Below are positions 9,201-17,379 of a stretch of 64,000 bases of DNA, in pieces (the stretch's first letter is position 1; every line of letters starts with the position of its first letter). The position numbers and the translations under genes are program-made. Origin of the DNA: a virus; IMG/VR virus record IMGVR_UViG_3300002231_001563, positions 103,581 to 167,580 of that record; one strand, 5' to 3'. A model generated the notes under the pieces. The model was not told the DNA's origin. It did no database searches and saw only the letters and a program-made list of their open reading frames with translations.

Positions 9201-9868
9201 ATTATAGGTGCTGGATAAATGCTCAAAAGTTTAATCCTGGAGAAGTAGAGGTTTCCCGGAGAAAAAATAGTCACGAAAATACCGTGGAAAATAGCTATCA
9301 TTTATCGGTATTTTATTGCATTAATGATGATACTTATCGTGAGCTTGGCCCCCCTAGAGACCCCGCTGAAACCCGCGAGCAGCGGGACTACCGAAAAGGT
9401 ATTTATCATCTTTATTTGGGAGCCGACAGAGGAGTCGTTAAAGAGGTGGAATTTTCCAAAGTAGATGCACCCTTTTTGCGAGAAGCTCGAATGCAACAAG
9501 ACGCACTAAATCCCTTGGCTCAATTGGCCGCTACCTACAACGTAAGTTTGAATCTAATTGGAAACACGGTATTTTGGCCTGGTCAATATGTTTTCGTTAA
9601 TCCTATTGGTTTCGGAGACATAGGGCTTCCCTGGGTAACGGATAGTGTCTCTCATCAGCTTGGGCTTGGAGGCTATCATTTGGTTACTGAGGTGTCCAAT
9701 TTTATTGAAGATGGGAAATTCGAGACCAAAGTGAAGGCCCTTTTTGAAACCTCTGGTGATGGCTGCCCCTCAAACCCGAATATCCCACAGGGGTGCCCAA
9801 CGAGTTCTCCTGCCGCCGGCGGCACCACTACGCCGGCCCCTATCAGTTCAGGCCCAGGATCAAAATAA
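6212..9868 (+). CDS. Very large baseplate/hub structural protein
   Basis: A 1,218-residue protein, the longest in the window. The C-terminal ~150 residues ('GNTVFWPGQYVFVNPIGFGD' followed by 'LGLGGYHLVTEVSNFIEDG' and 'FETKVKALFE') resemble the end of hub proteins that carry gp27-like or gpD-like barrels. The central part has alternating beta segments, and a proline/alanine linker occurs near residue 670 (AAATAPTAG region). The last 30 residues are Pro/Gly/Ser rich. Its position next to gp48-like and gp53-like genes supports a baseplate role. I cannot see a lysozyme or peptidase motif. Exact family is unresolved. Confidence 0.6.
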   Translation: MSYWNDENKDKIPSVVREEIVAAISDTSAPVWPKYGPDNVNFPNYLKVEPWERIHAVPLSSALTVGRPGTATVSTDPYADPDAYASYSWNIVSYDNFFEKVVKNPSVLFQVPSKEKLETWAPWTDSTSPHHLSTSQIDAIVKERDDLLSAASGFDFNADPHSEWFKRLYQLFEKLLGIPYNLIPVHATGWTSGPPTARYSWHTDPEGSLIVDMKDVLLYLYNEESNSHKASVLETSSDLDKMEGLKFDHDDPVDALKSQIRSRATKDLKDYQSLDDNAAIMLNRAAEDDRDYLQSLIRESAQNVLRLNLGSFYKANSQWKKDNPDMAPAQAATVRESAASTLAPPYSKQIYLAYGESQNLINVLANDPESHNFLNIRTHEASQIVPMIRLYKNYFDQNNKTEGEVEFSFPGATDPLDPRSGVGIKSFEWKYNATNPATIKNDIEAKLVLYFQDFSDLTKIRNGYDTINARPQTFQYQDLLIRPPGAKGISIPISSAAETKAGCSDKTLVYDPRFYEIKAVVGWAPVDKISSPQTENIVEAIENQQVPMFLTLIDHTFTFTQEGTFELEITYRARLEALTEDPRMDVLSTPAVKEEINKKLKRIADLQQTCGADSLIEAERDNITRIKEKSRDDLASSIINGLEDKIFISTVNYRSFLEAIVGEDGRRAPAATAPTAGKGDYLKNWKSLFISPGDVSNAVLARAKTLSPAAAASLENARARLVTSYAPSHPQSKSEEEAEGPDDVMSTGGILEARTPGSKAQLLNIPWFYFGDLANLVISRTLTNSTPIDADSPGIVPGLELENLNFLFSSIPINRVHIAQNAYGRSANEINQETLKAGLGQTPDTQYASARSTSARTYQYGQGSIMEECNLADVPIALETFNQWYIKKIINTNRGTYPLQQFLKDFLEDVVIAIINKKGFQANRWFIINYSRSVLNALNISVPFYEGTPIALKTAAISLPSTQSPFVAKSARRTTLGENPLEKLRYFNYNQASDDNYYRCWINAQKFNPGEVEVSRRKNSHENTVENSYHLSVFYCINDDTYRELGPPRDPAETREQRDYRKGIYHLYLGADRGVVKEVEFSKVDAPFLREARMQQDALNPLAQLAATYNVSLNLIGNTVFWPGQYVFVNPIGFGDIGLPWVTDSVSHQLGLGGYHLVTEVSNFIEDGKFETKVKALFETSGDGCPSNPNIPQGCPTSSPAAGGTTTPAPISSGPGSK

Positions 9869-9877
9869 GGAATAAGT

Positions 9878-11188
9878 GTGATGCCCTTCAATATCAAGAA
9901 AGCAATAAATTTATTGGACAGAAAGAGAGACCTTACGGCAGAAAACGGAGATCGCAGCAAGGATCTATTTTATGGTCGAATTTTATATGACAATTATGCT
10001 TATTCATCTATTTCCTCGTTAAAAATTTATGAATCTCTGCTGCCCATCCGCAATTTCAGAATAGCCGAAAATTGTTTTTATGGACGCATTTCCCCAGATT
10101 ATCATGCCATTGTGCCGTTGCCTCACACACTAGTATTTGTCAAAGAAGGCGTGGCAGCTTCTCGCTATGCCTTGACGGCTTTTGAGGCCCTGCAGTCCGC
10201 CGCCACAAGAGATGTGGCCTCGGGTAAATTACCAGCAGACATTCCCTATATTTCAGACATACAGGCCCACTCGGGCTATGACGATATTAATACAAAGTAT
10301 AATTCATGGGCTAAAGATGCCTTGATGGGCACTTTTAGTTCGTATGTCGCTCAAACGGGACAGGATGAAAAGGTAGTCACCTTTGATAGTTTTATGAAAA
10401 TCTTCGAAGAACACTTGACAGCCATCATAGAGCAAGTCGGCGCCGCAACCTTCTCTTCTTATTGTCTCTCTACCAGGAGTAGTGTCAAATCAAGCGGCTT
10501 GGCTCTAGATATAGCGGATCTTGATTTGTCTAAAGATTCGGATAAGATAGAATTTTCAAGTAGTCCTTATTTTTCTTATTACGTTCAACTCGCCCACTCC
10601 TTTGGATTTTTTGTAGACTATAACGCGCCCTGGAGGCTAATATTGGATATCACCTCTCCTGTCACTATGAGGAGGTATGATTATGATAATCTCTTTTCTT
10701 TCTTTGATCTTACTTCGCGCAATGCCTATAATGATGATTTGGCCGTCTTAAAGCACATGGCGTTCAAGACGTACACAAATTACGTTACACAATCTCCCTC
10801 TTTTCGAAAAAGCCGAGTAACGCGCGCCGGGTGTCCCGATGACACATATATAATTCGCCAGCGGTTATCCTTGGAGGAATTCGAAGCTAATTACACCGAT
10901 GAGTATTGGCTATCCTTCTATATCTCCCTCAAAAACAAAGAAAAGAATTTGAATTTTTCGCAGCACCAAGTGGCACAAATCCAAAAAAATGCAAAAGAAT
11001 ATAAAAAACATGTTGACATCCAGACCGCAATGCGTTATATTAATAATATCTTTCAAGACCTTCCGGCACAGGAAGGGTCTTACTATTCATTACTCACCAG
11101 GGCACAATATAAGGGAATAGGGTCCCCGCCATTTGAAGATTTCGATAGGTATATCGAAAATGTGGTGAGATCTTATAAGCAAATTTAG
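9878..11188 (+). CDS. Hypothetical virion-type protein
   Basis: A 436-residue protein of unknown function at the end of the tail gene run. It is rich in Tyr, Ser and Phe, with repeated 'YSSISSL', 'SSPYFSYYVQLAHSFGFF' type stretches and 'MRRYDYDNLFSFFDLT' near residue 265, which suggest a structural beta-rich protein. A GTG at 9878 directly precedes an ATG at 9881; AAGG lies 7-10 bases before them so either could be used. It is followed eight bases later by the polymerase-like gene, so this is the junction between tail and replication modules. Confidence 0.55.
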   Translation: MMPFNIKKAINLLDRKRDLTAENGDRSKDLFYGRILYDNYAYSSISSLKIYESLLPIRNFRIAENCFYGRISPDYHAIVPLPHTLVFVKEGVAASRYALTAFEALQSAATRDVASGKLPADIPYISDIQAHSGYDDINTKYNSWAKDALMGTFSSYVAQTGQDEKVVTFDSFMKIFEEHLTAIIEQVGAATFSSYCLSTRSSVKSSGLALDIADLDLSKDSDKIEFSSSPYFSYYVQLAHSFGFFVDYNAPWRLILDITSPVTMRRYDYDNLFSFFDLTSRNAYNDDLAVLKHMAFKTYTNYVTQSPSFRKSRVTRAGCPDDTYIIRQRLSLEEFEANYTDEYWLSFYISLKNKEKNLNFSQHQVAQIQKNAKEYKKHVDIQTAMRYINNIFQDLPAQEGSYYSLLTRAQYKGIGSPPFEDFDRYIENVVRSYKQI

Positions 11189-11196
11189 GGGTTTAA

Positions 11197-12381
11197 TTGC
11201 TTTTTCAAACACTCGATGACAAAAAAGAGTGCACAGGGCTGTATATAAATCGAGAGCTGGACTTCAGCGGAACGCTCCCATTGGGCCTCTCGCGCACTTG
11301 GTCATATTCAGCCTTTCTAGAAGATTTAGAGGTGGAATATGCCAAGATTTATTGTGGAGGAATTACACTCGATAAGGCATGCCCAGAGGCGCTTAGAGAC
11401 CGCTGGACGTCCACTAGCGAGCAATTGCAAGCATTCATCCGATCTTTTCATACGGCTCGTGTATCGCTCCATGAGAACTGTTTTTTTGATTTAGTGCCTG
11501 AAAAGTTTCTTTTGGAGTTTTGCGATATCAAAAACCAGATTTGTGAGTATGTTTTTGCTACTCACCAAAAGCCCGCTAATTATGATTATCTTCTCGAACT
11601 GACAAAACTAATCGAACAAATAAAATATCAACCCCTCAATATCAATGCAGGTAATCTGTCACTCTTTAAATCATCTCATAGAAAATTTGCACAAAAATTA
11701 AAAACCCTTTCCCCTTTTTGTAGCTTTAATATATATGGAACCAAGACCGGCCGCCTAACAAGTTTCAAGCATAGCTTCCCGATACTCACTCTTGATAAAA
11801 CTCTGAGAGGAGTCTTGGAGCCCCATAATGATTATTTTATAGAAATTGATTTCAATGCAGCAGAATTGAGAACCCTTCTTTCGTTGCAGGGAAAACCTCA
11901 ACCTGACGAAGACATGCATGCTTGGAATATTAAAAACGTTTTCCGAGGCTTGGGAACCAGAGAGGAGGCCAAGAAGAGAATTTTTGCTTGGTTATACAAC
12001 CCGGAGAGTGAAGACTATCTCTGTGAGCGAGCCTACGACAGAGGCTCTGTGGTACAAAAGCACTTCACTGGGGGCCAAGTGACAACCTTTTTTAACAAGG
12101 CCATTCCATCAGCCGAGAGGACGGCCTTAAATTATATTATTCAGAGTACATGCGCAGAGAATGTTTTGAGACAAATGATAAAGGTGTCTAATTATTTAAA
12201 AGATAAAAAGTCTTTCGTTGCTTTTCCTATTCATGATTCAATTGTTATTGATTTCTCCTTAGAGGACAGGGAATTATTGCCTGAAATTATAGAAACTTTC
12301 TCTGCCACGGAGTTGGGAAAATTCATGACAAATATCAGTGTAGGGAAAAACTTTGGCTCTATGGAAAAAATGAGGATTTAA
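11197..12381 (+). CDS. Short family-A DNA polymerase-like protein
   Basis: A 394-residue protein starting at TTG. It has the palm and fingers signatures of Pol I: 'GTKTGRLTSF' (~181), motif A 'IDFNAAELRTL' (~217), motif-B-like 'REEAKKRIFAWLY' (~255), 'IIQSTCAENVLRQM' (~314) and motif C 'HDSIVIDF' (346). The 3'-5' exonuclease and most of the usual thumb are missing; ordinary Pol I Klenow fragments are ~600 residues. Motif C has Ser where Pol I has the metal-binding Glu (HDE), and motif B lacks the usual YG ending. It may be a reduced or non-catalytic polymerase, or one with a special role, since a DnaE polymerase is also present (26577). Confidence 0.72.
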   Translation: MLFQTLDDKKECTGLYINRELDFSGTLPLGLSRTWSYSAFLEDLEVEYAKIYCGGITLDKACPEALRDRWTSTSEQLQAFIRSFHTARVSLHENCFFDLVPEKFLLEFCDIKNQICEYVFATHQKPANYDYLLELTKLIEQIKYQPLNINAGNLSLFKSSHRKFAQKLKTLSPFCSFNIYGTKTGRLTSFKHSFPILTLDKTLRGVLEPHNDYFIEIDFNAAELRTLLSLQGKPQPDEDMHAWNIKNVFRGLGTREEAKKRIFAWLYNPESEDYLCERAYDRGSVVQKHFTGGQVTTFFNKAIPSAERTALNYIIQSTCAENVLRQMIKVSNYLKDKKSFVAFPIHDSIVIDFSLEDRELLPEIIETFSATELGKFMTNISVGKNFGSMEKMRI

Positions 12382-12385
12382 GAGA

Positions 12386-13234
12386 ATGAACATCATAGGT
12401 TTGGGTAAAGCAGGGTGTGCCATTGCAGATAGCCTGGGAGAATACCCCCAATATAAAAAAATAAAAATAGATGTTGACATTAGTGGAAAAGGATGCTATA
12501 CTTTACCTACGTTTGAAAATGCAGAGGATTATGAAAACTATGACTATCCTAAATTAAAATCTTTTCTTAAGGATCTCAAGGGACAGACTGTATTTGTACT
12601 TGCTGGGTCTGGCACATCGTCGTGTGCCTCTTTGAGAATCCTGGAACACCTCAGGCGCTTACCAATTTCAATTTTATATATTCAGCCAGATCTAGAGTTG
12701 CTCACTGAGAAACAAAACCTACAAGAAAGGGTGGTGTTTCATGTTTTACAGGAATATGCCAGATCCGGCGTTTTTGAGGAAATGTGTATTATATCCAATA
12801 CGAGCCTTGACACCGCCCTCGGGGGCGCCCCAATTTTGGGATACTACGAGAAGTTAAACGAGATTTTGATAAATACGATTCATATGATAAATATTTTTAG
12901 AAATTCAGAGCCAGTGCTCGGAAACATAGGAGATTCCAAACAAACTCACAGAATATTCACCGTTGGGATCTTTGATCCGAAAAAAGATTCAGAAAAAATG
13001 CTTTTTTCCCTTGACAATGCCCGCGAAAGATGTTATATTTATGGTATCAATGAAGATAAGTTAAAGACCGATACGCATTTATTATCTAAATTGAAAAAAC
13101 AAATAAACTCGAAGTCGAAGGAGAATTTAGCCATATCGTATGCAGTTTATTCTACGGAATACGATAATGACATAGGGTATATTATAGAAAAAACACCACA
13201 CCCACAACAAAGAAAAAAAACTAACATAAATTAA
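12386..13234 (+). CDS. Tubulin/FtsZ-superfamily-like protein
   Basis: A 282-residue protein. It opens 'MNIIGLGKAGCAIADSL', like the first nucleotide-binding loop of FtsZ/TubZ, and near residue 70 has 'TVFVLAGSGTSSCASLRILEHL', in the place of the tubulin signature (GGGTGSG/GSGTGAG). A later 'CIISNTSLDTALGG' then helix 'YYEKLNEILINTIHMINIF' matches the FtsZ order of a loop followed by a helix before the C-terminal domain. The signature loop is degenerate, so GTP binding is uncertain. It lies between the polymerase-like gene and the SSB gene. Assignment is by motif order only. Confidence 0.45.
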   Translation: MNIIGLGKAGCAIADSLGEYPQYKKIKIDVDISGKGCYTLPTFENAEDYENYDYPKLKSFLKDLKGQTVFVLAGSGTSSCASLRILEHLRRLPISILYIQPDLELLTEKQNLQERVVFHVLQEYARSGVFEEMCIISNTSLDTALGGAPILGYYEKLNEILINTIHMINIFRNSEPVLGNIGDSKQTHRIFTVGIFDPKKDSEKMLFSLDNARERCYIYGINEDKLKTDTHLLSKLKKQINSKSKENLAISYAVYSTEYDNDIGYIIEKTPHPQQRKKTNIN

Positions 13235-13240
13235 ACTCAG

Positions 13241-13268
13241 TAGGGCGAGAGATTTGTCGCCCTAACTT
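13241..13268 (+). terminator. Hairpin, possible weak terminator before SSB gene
   Basis: A perfect 8-bp stem (TAGGGCGA / TCGCCCTA) with an 8-base loop, followed by ACTTTA. The T run is short, so it may be a leaky terminator or an RNA-processing or stability element in the SSB leader. Confidence 0.5.
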
Positions 13269-13305
13269 TAGCTACTAGCACAATTTCATCAAAGGAGAAA
13301 ATAAC

Positions 13306-14085
13306 ATGGCTTTAGATATTACAAAAATTCGAGCACGTCTCGAAAACGTTAAGAACAATGGCAAGGCGGGAGGAAGCTTCTGGCGGCCAAAAGATGGAAC
13401 GCAAGTAATCCGAATTGTCCCCACTTCAGATGGCGACCCTTTTAAAGATTACTGGTTTCATTACAACCTAGGTCCGGATCAAAGAGGCGGCCTTCTTTGT
13501 CCCAATAAAAATCATGGTGAGGATTGTCCTATCTGCAACTTCAAAGATCAGCTTTGGAAGGACTTTAACGCAACACAGGACCCGGATACGATGAAATTGG
13601 CAAAAGATTTGTCACCTCGTCAGCGGTTCTTCTCTCCCGTTATGGTTCGCACCGAGGAAGGCGAAGGTATCCGTATCTGGGGCTATGGTAAAGAGGCCTA
13701 CACCTCTCTTCTCAACTTAGTATTAAATCCTGAATATGGTGATATTACCGACGTTGATGACGGAACCGATCTCACTCTTACCTATGGAAAACCTCCTGGG
13801 GCTAATTTCCCCAAAACTACCCTCACACCTCGGCGACGTACAAGTCCCCTTTGTGATGATATGGTCGGCGGAGATGAGGAGTGCACACGGCTGCTAGACA
13901 ATATTCCTAGTTTTGATAACCTCTTTCCGGTTAAAACCAAGGAAGAGGTTCAGGCGGCCCTTGATGGTTTCATCAATTCTCTAGCAGGAGATGAAGAAGC
14001 GTCAGATATTAGTGTTTCTCAATTGAGCGACACCTCCACTACTCCAGATGTTGTAGCGGCTTTCAACGAGCTTACAGGCAATTAA
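13306..14085 (+). CDS. Single-stranded DNA-binding protein (gp32-like)
   Basis: A 259-residue protein matching T4 gp32-type SSBs in order: a basic N-terminal oligomerisation segment (residues 1-25), 'GGSFWRPKDGTQVIRIVP', a zinc-binding insert with 'CPNKNH-EDCPIC' (residues 66-80, probable ligands Cys, His, Cys, Cys), 'SPRQRFFSPVMVR', and an acidic C-terminal tail from about residue 215. It coats single-stranded DNA and organises the replication enzymes encoded next to it. An AAAGGAG site precedes the ATG. The 14091 hairpin element lies just after it. Confidence 0.9.
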   Translation: MALDITKIRARLENVKNNGKAGGSFWRPKDGTQVIRIVPTSDGDPFKDYWFHYNLGPDQRGGLLCPNKNHGEDCPICNFKDQLWKDFNATQDPDTMKLAKDLSPRQRFFSPVMVRTEEGEGIRIWGYGKEAYTSLLNLVLNPEYGDITDVDDGTDLTLTYGKPPGANFPKTTLTPRRRTSPLCDDMVGGDEECTRLLDNIPSFDNLFPVKTKEEVQAALDGFINSLAGDEEASDISVSQLSDTSTTPDVVAAFNELTGN

Positions 14086-14090
14086 CCCCC

Positions 14091-14122
14091 ACCGCAGGGA
14101 GGCACGGGTTTAGAGGTGCCTC
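14091..14122 (+). repeat. Intergenic hairpin repeat, copy 1 (after SSB gene)
   Basis: A 32-base element beginning ACCGCAGGGAGGCACGGG whose inner part forms a GAGGCAC / GTGCCTC stem. The same sequence with three changes occurs at 14599-14630 after the FKBP gene. It lies between the SSB stop and the FKBP ribosome site. It probably acts as a terminator-like or transcript 3'-end element, although this copy lacks a T run. Confidence 0.7.
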
Positions 14123-14146
14123 AACATTTCTAAAAAAGGAAGAAAA

Positions 14147-14581
14147 ATGACAGTAGCAGCAAAAGGAAGTCAAGTTAGTGTTCACTATCGCGGAACCTTA
14201 ACTGATGGAACCGAATTTGATAATTCATATTCCCGAAATACCCCCATTACATTTCAGCTTGGATCGGGCCAGATGATTGCAGGATTTGATAGCGCCGTAG
14301 TCGGAATGACAATTGGCGAAACCAAAACCATCACCATCTCTCCTGAAGATGCCTATGGAGCACCAGATCCAGAGAGGAAAACAGAGCTTTCACGAGACTT
14401 ATTTCCCACTGAATTGGAATTGGAAGAAGGCATGCCCGTCCCTTTGGGTACTCCTGATGGTCGCCACCTAGTGGGAAAGATTACGCAGTTAAGCGAGCAA
14501 ACTGTAACGGTCGACCTGAACCACCCTCTTGCGGGTGAAGAACTGAGCTTTGATATTGAGCTAGTTGAAATTGAAGAATAG
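14147..14581 (+). CDS. FKBP-type peptidyl-prolyl isomerase (SlyD-like)
   Basis: A 144-residue protein with the FKBP core 'VSVHYRGTLTDGTEFDNSY' (residues 10-28), 'FQLGSGQMIAGFDSAVVGM' (38-56), 'GETKTITISPEDAYG' (58-72), then an inserted flap domain ('ELELEEGMPVPL', 'VTVDLNHPLAGEELSFDIELVEI') as in SlyD. It should speed proline isomerisation and may act as a chaperone. Phage copies are rare; here it sits between SSB and RecA genes, in the same operon, so it may help fold replication or virion proteins together with the phage GroEL, GroES and J-domain proteins. Confidence 0.9.
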   Translation: MTVAAKGSQVSVHYRGTLTDGTEFDNSYSRNTPITFQLGSGQMIAGFDSAVVGMTIGETKTITISPEDAYGAPDPERKTELSRDLFPTELELEEGMPVPLGTPDGRHLVGKITQLSEQTVTVDLNHPLAGEELSFDIELVEIEE

Positions 14582-14598
14582 GCAGGTATAGGGAAAAG

Positions 14599-14638
14599 AC
14601 CGCAGGGAGGCACGGGTTTACAGGTGTCTTATTTTTTT
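14599..14638 (+). terminator. Intergenic hairpin repeat, copy 2, with T run (terminator-like)
   Basis: Second copy of the element at 14091. The stem is AGGCAC / GTGTCT and it is followed by ATTTTTTTT, so this copy has the form of an intrinsic terminator. It separates the FKBP gene from the recombinase gene. Both copies lie between genes for abundant proteins, suggesting tuning of transcript levels. Confidence 0.65.
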
Positions 14639-14656
14639 TAAGGGAGTTAATTAAGA

Positions 14657-15760
14657 ATGGCAAAACGAACTTCAACTGGCAAGCTTTCTATGTCCGAAAT
14701 GAGAAAGCTCATCAACAAGAAGGCGGGCATGAATGTGGCCCACAACCTAAAAGAAGAGAATCCTACAGAGGTTATCCAATGGATTCCGACTGGCTCACGC
14801 TGGCTGGACTCAATTATTTGCAGAGGAAAATTAGCGGGCATTCCTGTAGGGAAGATTTCGGAGATCGCTGGTTTAGAGGCTACGGGAAAATCCTATATGG
14901 CCGCCCAGATTGCGGCCAATGCTCAAAAAATGGGTATGGATGTTGTATATTTTGACTCCGAGTCAGCCATTGACCCTTACTTCTTGGAGAATACTGGCTG
15001 CGATTTAGAAAAATTACTCTATATTCAAGCCACTTCGGTAGAATTTGTTCTCGAAACCATGGAAGAATTGCTAGGTTCTGACAACCAAATACTTTTTATT
15101 TGGGATTCCCTCGCTCTCACTCCGGCTATCTCTGATGTAGAGGGGGATTTCAACCCTCAATCATCGATGGCCATGAAGGCTCGGATCCTCTCTAAGGGTA
15201 TGTCGAAACTGACGGTACCAATCGCTAACACCAAGTCGACTTTCCTTGTCTTAAATCAACTGAAGACCAATATTACGCGCTCACCCAGTGAGGCGATGAC
15301 AACTCCTTATGTCACGCCGGGCGGCAAGGCCATAATATACGCATACTCTCTACGCATTTGGTTAACTGGGAGAAAAGCAAAAGCCAGTTTTGTCCTGGAT
15401 GATAATGGCTTTCGAATTGGTTCCGAGGTGAAGGTAAAGCTGGAGAAGTCCCGTTTTGGCACTCAGGGGCGCCGCTGTAACTTTCGTATTTTATGGGGAG
15501 GCGACAAGGTAGCCATTCAGGATGATGAATCGCTGTTCGAGGCCGTGAAGGGCTCAGACAATATTATTCAATCCGGCGCGTGGTTCACTATGGTATTTGA
15601 AGACGGCTCCACTGAAAAATTCCAGGCATCCAAATGGGCCGACAAGATGCAGAGCGACGCCTTTCGAAACAGGGTTTATCAAATTATTGATGAGGAAGTC
15701 ATTATGAAATTCGACAATCGACAGGGTAAAGCCGAAGACTTTTATGACTCTGAGGAGTAA
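14657..15760 (+). CDS. UvsX/RecA-like recombinase
   Basis: A 367-residue ATPase. Walker A is 'GLEATGKS' at residues 72-79, an 'FDSES' element follows at 99, Walker B is 'ILFIWDS' near 145, and the DNA-binding loop region 'LVLNQLKTNI' with 'TPGGKA' lies near 200-230. This is the RecA fold as found in T4 UvsX. It should form filaments on ssDNA and drive strand exchange and recombination-dependent replication. An AGGGAG site stands 10 bases before the ATG. Its neighbours (SSB, FEN nuclease, helicase) match a T4-like recombination and replication cluster. Confidence 0.9.
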   Translation: MAKRTSTGKLSMSEMRKLINKKAGMNVAHNLKEENPTEVIQWIPTGSRWLDSIICRGKLAGIPVGKISEIAGLEATGKSYMAAQIAANAQKMGMDVVYFDSESAIDPYFLENTGCDLEKLLYIQATSVEFVLETMEELLGSDNQILFIWDSLALTPAISDVEGDFNPQSSMAMKARILSKGMSKLTVPIANTKSTFLVLNQLKTNITRSPSEAMTTPYVTPGGKAIIYAYSLRIWLTGRKAKASFVLDDNGFRIGSEVKVKLEKSRFGTQGRRCNFRILWGGDKVAIQDDESLFEAVKGSDNIIQSGAWFTMVFEDGSTEKFQASKWADKMQSDAFRNRVYQIIDEEVIMKFDNRQGKAEDFYDSEE

Positions 15761-15777
15761 GGCGCACTATATAGATC

Positions 15778-16401
15778 ATGAGCGACGATCTATTGAAAAT
15801 GCGACATCACAAACTCTTGTTTGAGCTTAAATTTTTGTACGCTGATTTGAATTATCATCAAACGATTGCCGACGATGCAGCCAGAGATTTTCAGGCTACA
15901 TTTTTAAATTTTTGCGAAGAAAAAGATACCCTCGATACCCTATTTCCCAAGCGACCATCGCCAGTAGAAATCAGCCCACCCGCATCAGCTGATTCGGAAA
16001 AAATTTATGATCCTCCAAAATCCACCATCGATAAGGAAGTTAAAAATTTGCACAAAAAGATTGCCTCCCTTACTCATCCGGACAAGGTACTGAAACTGTC
16101 CCAAGCCGAAAAGACATATCGCGAAGGCATCTTCCTCAAAGCTTCTGCCTTTGCAAGTGCAAATGACTTGTTCGCTCTGCAACAACTAGCTTTAGAGTTG
16201 GGAATAGAATTAGCCGAACCTACAGCTCCCCAATTAGAATTATTCGAGGAAGAGGCTCAAAAAATTAAAAAACAAATTCACCAAATGCAAAACACATATG
16301 CTTGGCACTGGCACCATAATTCCGATCCTCAAGAAAAGGACAAAATCATGACTCGCTACCATTCAGCCATGCTAAACTCACTATCAAAGAAGGAAGAATG
16401 A
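15778..16401 (+). CDS. J-domain (DnaJ-like) protein
   Basis: A 207-residue protein. An HPD tripeptide at residues 100-102 follows a helix 'EVKNLHKKIASLT' and precedes 'AEKTYREGIFLKASAFASANDLFALQQLA', which is the layout of a J domain (helix II, HPD, helix III). The J domain is internal; residues 1-80 are another helical part with a proline linker, and a second helical segment follows 165. J domains stimulate Hsp70 ATPase, so it may recruit host DnaK. T4-like phages do not usually carry one at this spot. It overlaps the FEN nuclease gene by four bases. Confidence 0.7.
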   Translation: MSDDLLKMRHHKLLFELKFLYADLNYHQTIADDAARDFQATFLNFCEEKDTLDTLFPKRPSPVEISPPASADSEKIYDPPKSTIDKEVKNLHKKIASLTHPDKVLKLSQAEKTYREGIFLKASAFASANDLFALQQLALELGIELAEPTAPQLELFEEEAQKIKKQIHQMQNTYAWHWHHNSDPQEKDKIMTRYHSAMLNSLSKKEE

Positions 16402-17354
16402 AGCGATTATTAGTTATCGATGCCCTTAACGCATACTTTCGCGCGTACATTGTTAATCCCAGCTTGTCTCTAAACGGCCAGCCAATTGGCGGGTATAAAG
16501 GATTCTTAGGAATTCTCCAGAAATTATGCCGAGAGATGCGCCCCGATGAAATTATTATAGCCTGGGACGGCGCCGGCGGCTCCGCACGACGCAAGGCCGT
16601 TAATAAGAATTATAAAGAGGGACGCAAGCCCATTCGCCTCAACCGCGATGTCCGTCATCTCACTGAAGATGAGGAAATGAAAAATAAGGTTTGGCAACAA
16701 TATCGCTTAATGGACACAATGAATCACATGCCTGTCATTCAATTGATGCTGGAAAGCGTAGAGGCCGATGATATCATCTCTTATGTAACTCAGTCGCCCA
16801 TCTATCAGGGGTGGCAAAAGGTGATTGTCTCAAGCGATAAAGATTTTTTTCAATTATGTGACAATGAAACTGTTTTGTACCGGCCGATTCAGAAGGTTTT
16901 CGTAAATGAACCCCGAATTCTAGCCGAGCATGGAATTCATCCTACCAATTTTGCATTAGCGCGCGCCCTAGCCGGAGATAAATCCGACAACCTCCCCGGC
17001 ATTAAAGGGGTGGGCCTGGCCACCATCTCAAAGCGCTTTCCCTTCTTCTCGGGGGAGGAGTCAGTTACTATTGAGGAGTTGTTAGAATTTTGCGAAAATG
17101 ACAACACAGGCCTTAAGGTGTTCTCCTCTATTTTGGAGGGGTCGTCTGTTATCGAGGAAAATTATAAAATCATGCAGCTTTATTCTCCCTCTATTTCTAT
17201 TGATGGGAAAAATAGGATTAAGCACACGCTCGAAAATTTCGAGCCACAATTTAATAAAACAGAGATTATTAAAAGAATGACAGAAGATGGCTTCGGAAAT
17301 TGGGATTCGTCCGCCCTATTCGCCACCTTTAAAAGAATTACAAGTAAGGCTTGA
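16398..17354 (+). CDS. FEN/5'-3' exonuclease (T4 RNase H-like)
   Basis: A 318-residue flap nuclease. Metal-binding acidic residues are seen in 'LVIDALNAYFRA' (residue 8), 'IIIAWDG' (~57), 'ESVEADDII' (~119), 'VSSDKDFFQL' (~145) and 'AGDKSDNLPGIKGVG' (~195, with the helix-turn-helix that follows). This matches T4 rnh and the Pol I 5'-nuclease domain. It should remove RNA primers and flaps. A sigma70-like promoter for the next gene overlaps its last codon and stop (17351-17379). Confidence 0.88.
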   Translation: MKRLLVIDALNAYFRAYIVNPSLSLNGQPIGGYKGFLGILQKLCREMRPDEIIIAWDGAGGSARRKAVNKNYKEGRKPIRLNRDVRHLTEDEEMKNKVWQQYRLMDTMNHMPVIQLMLESVEADDIISYVTQSPIYQGWQKVIVSSDKDFFQLCDNETVLYRPIQKVFVNEPRILAEHGIHPTNFALARALAGDKSDNLPGIKGVGLATISKRFPFFSGEESVTIEELLEFCENDNTGLKVFSSILEGSSVIEENYKIMQLYSPSISIDGKNRIKHTLENFEPQFNKTEIIKRMTEDGFGNWDSSALFATFKRITSKA

Positions 17355-17379
17355 CAAAGAATGATCGGTATGTTATATT
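17351..17379 (+). promoter_or_regulatory. Promoter for helicase gene (TTGACA-N17-TATATT, extended -10)
   Basis: TTGACA at 17351-17356, a 17-base spacer, TATATT at 17374-17379 with TGT directly before it (extended -10). It lies across the end of the FEN gene and 20 bases before the helicase start at 17399. This also shows that the longer in-frame TTG at 17351 is the -35 box rather than a start codon. Confidence 0.75.
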
